DNA of 64,000 nucleotides from Microbacterium sp. 4R-513 (GTDB lineage Bacteria; Actinomycetota; Actinomycetes; Actinomycetales; Microbacteriaceae): assembly GCF_011046485.1 (NCBI RefSeq), contig NZ_CP049256.1:2170001-2234000 (forward strand). The letters run 5' to 3'. Position 1 is the stretch's first letter. Each line of letters starts with the position of its first letter. Positions 58,626 to 64,000 of the stretch are shown here, one piece after another. The translations under genes were made by a program, and so were the position numbers. A model generated the notes under the pieces. That model was not told the origin of the DNA and made no database searches. It saw nothing but the letters and a program-made list of their open reading frames with translations.

Positions 58626-61600
58626 ATGACTGGGGACGACGCTAAGGGGCGCTCGGCGCGCGCGATTTTCCGCGCGCTGGCCTTCACGACGTCGCTCGCG
58701 CTCGGGATCAGCCTTTCGGCACCGGGGGCGACGCGGACGGTGTCGTTCGTCACGTCTGCCCCGTCCGTCGCCGCTGCAGCTCCCGGAGGACCCGCGGATC
58801 TTCCGGTCTCGGTCGAGGGCGCGGCCACCTCCACGGACGACGCCGAAGTGGTCGGGCAGCCCGCCGTCCTCGACGTCCGGCCGTTCGACGCCGCGGCCGA
58901 TCCGGCCGCCGACCCGGCCCCGGCGGAAGAGGTCGCCGCACCGGTCGAGGAGCCCGCACCCGCGCCGGCCGAGCCGGCGCCCGTGCCGGACCCGGCGCCC
59001 GCGCCCGACCCGGCTCCTGTCGAGGTCGCTCCCGCGCCCGCGCCCGCAGACCCGGGTCCGGCACCCGCCGACCAGGCCACGCCGGCGGCAGCGCCCGCCG
59101 AGGCGCCCGCGCCGCAGGCCGCGGTCGTCGCTCCCGCCGCATGGTTCATCACGATGACCGGCACGAGCGGTTCGCTCGTGTTCAACGGCGACGGCACCGT
59201 GACCTTCGCGGGCGAGACCCGCTCCCTCGCCGAGATCTCCGAGATCCGCGTGACGGGCACATCGGGCGACGACACGTTCACCACCGACTTCAACGGCGCC
59301 GACCCCGGCATCACGATCGGGTTCGACGGAGCTGCCGGATTCGACACGCTCGTCACTCGGAACGCGGCGGGCTTCGTGTCGAATCCGGTCAGCTCGTCGT
59401 CGGGAACGATGTTCTTCGGCGGCACGACCGTCGTGTACGCGAACATCGAGCCGATCACCAACACGGGCGGCGGCGGCAGCGTCACCTTCAACCTCGGCGA
59501 CTCGGACGACGACGACGCCGTCCTCGACGTCGACCCGACCAACGCGCTGCTGCTTCGCATCCGCAGCCTCAACTCGAAGTTCGAGACGACGAGCTTCTCC
59601 GCCCCGACCGCGGCGGGGCAGACGCTGAGCATCTCGGGCGGCGGCGGGCACGACAAGCTCACGATCCAGGGCACGATCAACCTCGGCATCGCGGCATTCC
59701 TCGCCGCCTTCGAGCGGATCCTGGTCGACGGCGCGACGATCAACGCCGGCTCGGTCACGCTGAACGCCGCGGACTCGAACACCGACGGCATCCCGCTGAA
59801 CGTTGCGAGCTGCACGAACTTCGACGACTTCAGCATCCTGGGATGCCTCGACCACGACGCGACCGCAGAGGTCATCGTGGACGGCGGCACGATCAACGCG
59901 GGCAATGTGACCATGACGGCGACATCGTCAGTGATCCCGGATGCCTCGGCCGCCACGGCCTACGCCGTCATCGTCAACTCGAACGCGACGGTCGACGTGC
60001 GCGGCGCTTCGCACATCAACGCGACGGGTGACTTCACGGCGACAGCTGCGTCCACTGTCGGGCCCTTCACGCTCAACAAGCAATACGGCGACGCCGCCTT
60101 CGTCACGTCCAACGCCACCGCGAAGATCGGCGGCTCGTCCGTCCTCGACGTCGACGGCGCCGCGACGATCAGCGCGACGTCCACCGTGACGGCCAGCGCG
60201 ACCCCGCAGGCCGACGCGTCGAAGCAGGAGGCGCCCGGCAGCTACGACGCGGCGGTCGCGATCCTCACGGTGTGGTCGACGGTCGTCGGCAAGGTCACCG
60301 ACACGGCCCGTGCGGTCATCGGCGGTGCCCTCGGCATCGGCGCCTCGAACGTCGCAACCCTCACGGGCGTCGGCGACGCGAAGGACGCCGCGAGCGGCGC
60401 CGGCGTCGCGGTCGTGTATCTGCAGCAGAACACCGAGGCGGCGATCGACTCGACCGACGCGACGGGCTCGTCCGCGGCATCCGTCGCGATCCTCGCCAAC
60501 CAGCAGTCGACCATCACGGCGCAGTCCAAGGCGGGCAAGGGCGGCGCGACGCAGAACAACAAGAACGCGAACAGCTCGGGGCGCGGCAACGGCCAGTCGT
60601 CGACGAGCGACGGCGCGATCGACGTAGCCGGAGCCATCTCGGTCGCCGTGCTCGACAACGACACCCGCGCCCACATCACCGGCGCGAAGGTCACGACGAG
60701 CGGCGCCCAGTCGATCACGGCGACGGCGAAGAACACGGTCGTCGCGGACGGCGACGGCGGCACGACCGACGGCTCGGGCGGCTCGAGCGGATTCGGGCTC
60801 GCGATCGGCGTCGGCATCATCATCGCCGACCTGCTGACGCAGGCGTTCCTGCTCAACGCCCTCCTCGACGCCACCGGCGGAATCACCGTCTCGGCCTCCG
60901 AGCCCGCCACGGCCGACTCGACGTACATGGCCACCGGCATCTCGGGCAAGAAGAGCTCGGGCAGCGTCTCGATCGCCGGCTCGCTCGCGGTCGTCAAGAA
61001 GGATGCCCGCACCTCCGCGCAGCTGCGGGGCACCGGCTCGTTCGGTGACAGCGCCGTGACGCTCAGCGCTCGCGGCAGCCACAAGAGCACCGCGAAGGCC
61101 ACGGCCAAGCAGGCGGCGGCCGGCAGCAACGGCAGTGCCGTCGGCGCCGGCGCATCGGTCGCCCTGACCCTCGTCCGCACGACCGTGGAAGCCGGCGTCG
61201 CGGACGACGCGTCCCCAGCGGGGATCTCTTCCCTCACCGCGACGGCCAACGGCGCGGACGACGCGACCACCGAGACGATCGGCGGGGCCGACGGCGGCAC
61301 GACCGCTTCGCTCACGGGTGTAGCGAGCATCGCGATCCACAACGTCAAGACGATCGCGAGCATCGGCACGGGTGCCCTTCTCGCGGTCGGCGGCGCGATC
61401 ACCGCGACCGCCTCGCAGACGGCCAAGGCCACGACGTCGGCGACCGGCTCGACCGGCGCGGGCGCCGGCGCGACGCTCGGCGCCGCCATCGCCTTCGCCC
61501 TCACGTCGGCTGACCACGAGGCCCGCTCGACCATCGACCGGGCGGTCACGGCGCAGGGCGCGGTCACGATGACCGCCGAGGGCGTCTCGACCACGGCGAC

Positions 61601-64000
61601 GTCGGCCGAGGCGAGCGCACAGGGTGCGCCCGGCGAGTCGGGCGGCGGCAAGGACTCGACCGGCAAGGACGTCAACCAGAAGTCCAACGACAAGCTCGGC
61701 AACGCGTCGGGACGCACGACCGGCGGCGCCGGCGGCGGCTCGACCACGCCGAAGGCGCAGAACGAGGACGGCACGAGCATCAGCGTCGCCGCCGCGATCG
61801 CCTTCAACCTCGTCCGCTCCGCGACGATCGCCATGCTGAGCGACGGTGCGTCGCTACAGACGACGGGCGCGGCATCCTTCATCACCCGGAACAACACGGA
61901 TGCCTCGGCCACCGCCAAGGGCACGGCGACCAACTCGAGCTCCGTCGGCATCGGTGCGGCGCTCGCCGTCAACAAGGTGCGGCTCATCAACCAGGCCGGC
62001 ATCGGCGTCGGCGCATCGCTGCAGGCGGCGGGACTCACGCTCAGCGCGACCGTCAAGCCGGTCGCGGCCGACGACACCCACACGTTCCAGGCGACGGCCG
62101 AAGCCGGCGCCGGCAACACGAGCGGCACGCTCGGTGTCGCGGGCGCCTTCGCGCTGAACCTCGTCGAAGAGGACACGCGCGCAGCAGTCGAGGCGAAGCC
62201 GGCTCCCGGACCCGGCGCCCCCGGACCCGGCGTGGCGATCGTGGGGAACAACGCCGTGAGCATGACCGCGGGATCAAAGACGGCCGACAAGGCTTCGGCC
62301 AAGGCGACGCAGTCCGGCGGCTCGACCGTTGGCCTGGGCGCCTCGCTCGCGCTCAACCTGCCGACGCACCGCGTGTATGCGGGCATATCGCAGGTCGCCG
62401 ATCCGACGCGCGGACCTCCGCTCACGGGAGCCGGAGCACTCACGCTCACGGCGACGCACGACGTCGCGCTCACGACCACGGCGGAGGCCGGAGGCAAGTC
62501 GGGCAGCGTCACGATCGTGCCGGCGGTCGCCATCGTCCTCGCCATCATCCACACCAACGCCTCGCTCGGCGGCAGCAGCACGACGCTCACCGCCTCGAGC
62601 ATCACCGCCTCCGCCACCCAGAACGTCAGCGCCACGACCTCGGCCAAGGGCTCGACCGTCGTCGGCAGCACAGCCGGAATCGGCGTCTCGCTCGCACTCG
62701 CGATCCTCGATGACATCCTGTCCGAGGCATCCAGTGCTCGAAGCCTCGCGGTCACCGGCGACGTCTCGTTCCAGGCCAACCAGCGCGTCGACGTCTCGAC
62801 CGTCGCAGAGGCCGCCTCGAAGGGCGCCCCGGCCGCCTCCGACGGCGGGGACGGCAAGAACGTCAACAAGAAGGCCGACGACAACCTCGCGAAGGCGAAC
62901 GAGAGCAAGCAGCAGAACGCCGGAGGAGCCAACTCGACGTCGTCGACGCCGAAGGCCGCGACCAACGACGACAACGGCGCATCGCTCTCCGTCGCCGGGG
63001 CCATCGCGATCAACGTCGTCTCGGCGTCGGCGCTCGCGCGGTTCCTCAACGGCATCACGGTCAACGCCGGCGGGATCGTCACCCTCAAGGCCCTCGGCGA
63101 CACCGATGCGAAGGCCGAGGCGAAGGGCGACTCCGCGGCAGACGCCTCGGTGGGCGTCGGCGCCGGCGTGGTCGTGCAGGCGGTCGGCATCGACATCCGC
63201 GCGATCACCGGCGATGTGACGATCCACGCGGCGGGCCTCGTCGTGACGGCCGGGATGCTGTCGGGCGACACCGACGACGTGGTCCGGCGCTGGACGGGCA
63301 CGACGTGGGAGGTCGTCCAGGAGGGCAAGGAGCTGCCCGGCCCGTCGAACGGCGACGTCGCCTATGTCAAGGACGCGGCCGACGACGGCCTGTACACCTT
63401 CGACGGCTCGTCGTGGAACCTCTCCACCGACGTCACGATCGCCTCGGGGGCCACTCTTCCCGGCTCGCCGAGCAACGGAGACCGCTTCCTCCTGACCGTC
63501 AAGAAGGACGGCAAGCCGGCGAACAGCGTGTGGCAGTTCAACGGCACGACGTGGGTCTTCGTGACCGCCGACGTCTACGCCAAGAAGGACGACCTGCCCA
63601 AGGACATCATCGAGAAGGACACCTGGTTCCGGCTGACCGACACCGACGGCGCCAACGCACCCGGCTTCTACAAGCGCAACGACAGCCACGCCTGGGTCGT
63701 CCAGTCGGTGAGCTTCACGCAGGGCGACACGCTTCCGGCGAGCCCCGCGACGGACACGTTCTTCCGGCTCTGGTCGCACGAGATCACCTCGATCGCCCGA
63801 GCGGGTGCGAGCAAGGCCTCGTCGGTCGGTGTCGCGGGTGCACTCGCCATCAACATCCTCGACACCACCGTCGAAGCCCTCGTCTCCACCGGTGCCGACG
63901 TCGTCCTGACCGGCGGCACGGCCACCGTCTCGGCGCTCAGCAACGAGCGCGACTTCGCACAGTCGTCGGGCAAGGCCGAGGTCGGCAGCGCGACGGGCGT
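58626..64000 (+). CDS. Giant secreted beta-strand-repeat surface protein (5' part, runs off the window)
   Basis: At least 1791 codons without a stop. A long signal-like region (hydrophobic at about 14-35) leads to a Pro/Ala/Glu-rich spacer (about 80-170), then beta-rich repeats. A recurring motif of the form GVGAALAxNxV appears near residues 840, 1055, 1109, 1171, 1238, 1457 and 1737. Lys/Asn-rich linkers recur near 643, 1016 and 1413. Residues about 1555-1718 hold three or four W/GD modules. ATG 58626 follows GCAGG. It resembles proteins annotated only as beta strand repeat-containing; adhesion or envelope roles are inference. Any anchor lies beyond the edge. Long open frames on the opposite strand are shadows. 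Confidence 0.85.
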   Translation, partial: MTGDDAKGRSARAIFRALAFTTSLALGISLSAPGATRTVSFVTSAPSVAAAAPGGPADLPVSVEGAATSTDDAEVVGQPAVLDVRPFDAAADPAADPAPAEEVAAPVEEPAPAPAEPAPVPDPAPAPDPAPVEVAPAPAPADPGPAPADQATPAAAPAEAPAPQAAVVAPAAWFITMTGTSGSLVFNGDGTVTFAGETRSLAEISEIRVTGTSGDDTFTTDFNGADPGITIGFDGAAGFDTLVTRNAAGFVSNPVSSSSGTMFFGGTTVVYANIEPITNTGGGGSVTFNLGDSDDDDAVLDVDPTNALLLRIRSLNSKFETTSFSAPTAAGQTLSISGGGGHDKLTIQGTINLGIAAFLAAFERILVDGATINAGSVTLNAADSNTDGIPLNVASCTNFDDFSILGCLDHDATAEVIVDGGTINAGNVTMTATSSVIPDASAATAYAVIVNSNATVDVRGASHINATGDFTATAASTVGPFTLNKQYGDAAFVTSNATAKIGGSSVLDVDGAATISATSTVTASATPQADASKQEAPGSYDAAVAILTVWSTVVGKVTDTARAVIGGALGIGASNVATLTGVGDAKDAASGAGVAVVYLQQNTEAAIDSTDATGSSAASVAILANQQSTITAQSKAGKGGATQNNKNANSSGRGNGQSSTSDGAIDVAGAISVAVLDNDTRAHITGAKVTTSGAQSITATAKNTVVADGDGGTTDGSGGSSGFGLAIGVGIIIADLLTQAFLLNALLDATGGITVSASEPATADSTYMATGISGKKSSGSVSIAGSLAVVKKDARTSAQLRGTGSFGDSAVTLSARGSHKSTAKATAKQAAAGSNGSAVGAGASVALTLVRTTVEAGVADDASPAGISSLTATANGADDATTETIGGADGGTTASLTGVASIAIHNVKTIASIGTGALLAVGGAITATASQTAKATTSATGSTGAGAGATLGAAIAFALTSADHEARSTIDRAVTAQGAVTMTAEGVSTTATSAEASAQGAPGESGGGKDSTGKDVNQKSNDKLGNASGRTTGGAGGGSTTPKAQNEDGTSISVAAAIAFNLVRSATIAMLSDGASLQTTGAASFITRNNTDASATAKGTATNSSSVGIGAALAVNKVRLINQAGIGVGASLQAAGLTLSATVKPVAADDTHTFQATAEAGAGNTSGTLGVAGAFALNLVEEDTRAAVEAKPAPGPGAPGPGVAIVGNNAVSMTAGSKTADKASAKATQSGGSTVGLGASLALNLPTHRVYAGISQVADPTRGPPLTGAGALTLTATHDVALTTTAEAGGKSGSVTIVPAVAIVLAIIHTNASLGGSSTTLTASSITASATQNVSATTSAKGSTVVGSTAGIGVSLALAILDDILSEASSARSLAVTGDVSFQANQRVDVSTVAEAASKGAPAASDGGDGKNVNKKADDNLAKANESKQQNAGGANSTSSTPKAATNDDNGASLSVAGAIAINVVSASALARFLNGITVNAGGIVTLKALGDTDAKAEAKGDSAADASVGVGAGVVVQAVGIDIRAITGDVTIHAAGLVVTAGMLSGDTDDVVRRWTGTTWEVVQEGKELPGPSNGDVAYVKDAADDGLYTFDGSSWNLSTDVTIASGATLPGSPSNGDRFLLTVKKDGKPANSVWQFNGTTWVFVTADVYAKKDDLPKDIIEKDTWFRLTDTDGANAPGFYKRNDSHAWVVQSVSFTQGDTLPASPATDTFFRLWSHEITSIARAGASKASSVGVAGALAINILDTTVEALVSTGADVVLTGGTATVSALSNERDFAQSSGKAEVGSATG

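Noticed and set aside
58316..63328. Two long open frames on the minus strand (546 and 1028 codons) opposite the giant gene
   Set aside because: They mirror the plus-strand protein's codon bias. The plus frame has a promoter, a signal-like start and repeats with Ala, Gly, Thr and Ser typical of surface proteins, while the minus products are low-complexity and have no recognisable domain.
1..64000. CRISPR array or tRNA/rRNA genes
   Set aside because: No regularly spaced direct repeats of 25-40 bp and no TPsiC-like GGTTCGAATCC arm in a tRNA context were found by eye; a tRNAscan or CRISPR search would be decisive.

Overview
The window is about 70% G+C and almost fully coding. It looks like an actinobacterial chromosome, most likely Microbacteriaceae and Microbacterium-like. 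Supporting signs are a recognisable actinobacterial ribosomal mini-protein (bS22), an F420-type LLM oxidoreductase, system II cytochrome c maturation genes, an archaeal-type AspRS, GTG/TTG starts with GTGA and ATGA overlaps, and many leaderless genes preceded by a TAnnnT box. I see no rRNA, tRNA, CRISPR array, insertion sequence or clear prophage.

Layout. 1-8.4 kb: a divergent hydrolase fragment, then a LacI-controlled glycoside operon (regulator, lipoprotein sugar-binding protein, two permeases, GH31 alpha-xylosidase, GH1 beta-glycosidase). Three copies of one 12-bp palindrome mark its operators. 8.4-12.3 kb: DNA polymerase IV, a methyltransferase, a ChaB-like protein, an acetyltransferase and small unknown genes. 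12.3-15.8 kb: an LPXTG-anchored P-domain/Ig/PKD surface protein beside an orphan phage-tail-collar protein. 15.9-24.5 kb: an oxidoreductase, a secreted beta-propeller-like protein, a Nudix hydrolase, an MFS transporter and SbcDC nuclease. 24.5-28 kb: a candidate structured RNA, a secreted SGNH hydrolase facing a lipase-maturation-factor homologue, and a phosphopantetheinyl-transferase-like protein. 28-34 kb: NAD synthetase and a 1226-residue protein combining RecB-like nuclease, RNase H-like and SF1 helicase domains.

34-48 kb: salvage and tRNA-editing enzymes (upp, tadA) sharing a 32-bp divergent promoter region, a metal transporter with an LLM oxidoreductase, an alpha/beta hydrolase, an ArsR/SRPBCC pair, proC, a PadR-DUF1048-ABC exporter operon, and two tail-to-tail Ktr potassium-uptake modules. 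48-58.4 kb: a small HTH protein, bS22, sulfur/redox proteins, a tyrosine phosphatase, AspRS, DedA, and a histidine phosphatase-TlpA-CcdA-ResB-CcsB set for cytochrome c assembly. 58.6 kb to the right edge: the first 1791 codons of a giant secreted beta-strand-repeat protein that runs off the window.

Three patterns run through the window. First, about twenty genes have a -10 box only 5-8 nt before the start codon, so leaderless transcription is probably common. Second, the heptamer GGATGCC/GGCATCC is present far more often than base composition predicts, often forcing rare codons. Third, interspersed inverted-repeat elements appear to lie in frame inside ccdA and aspS. The most interesting uncharacterised proteins are the nuclease-helicase fusion and the giant surface protein.
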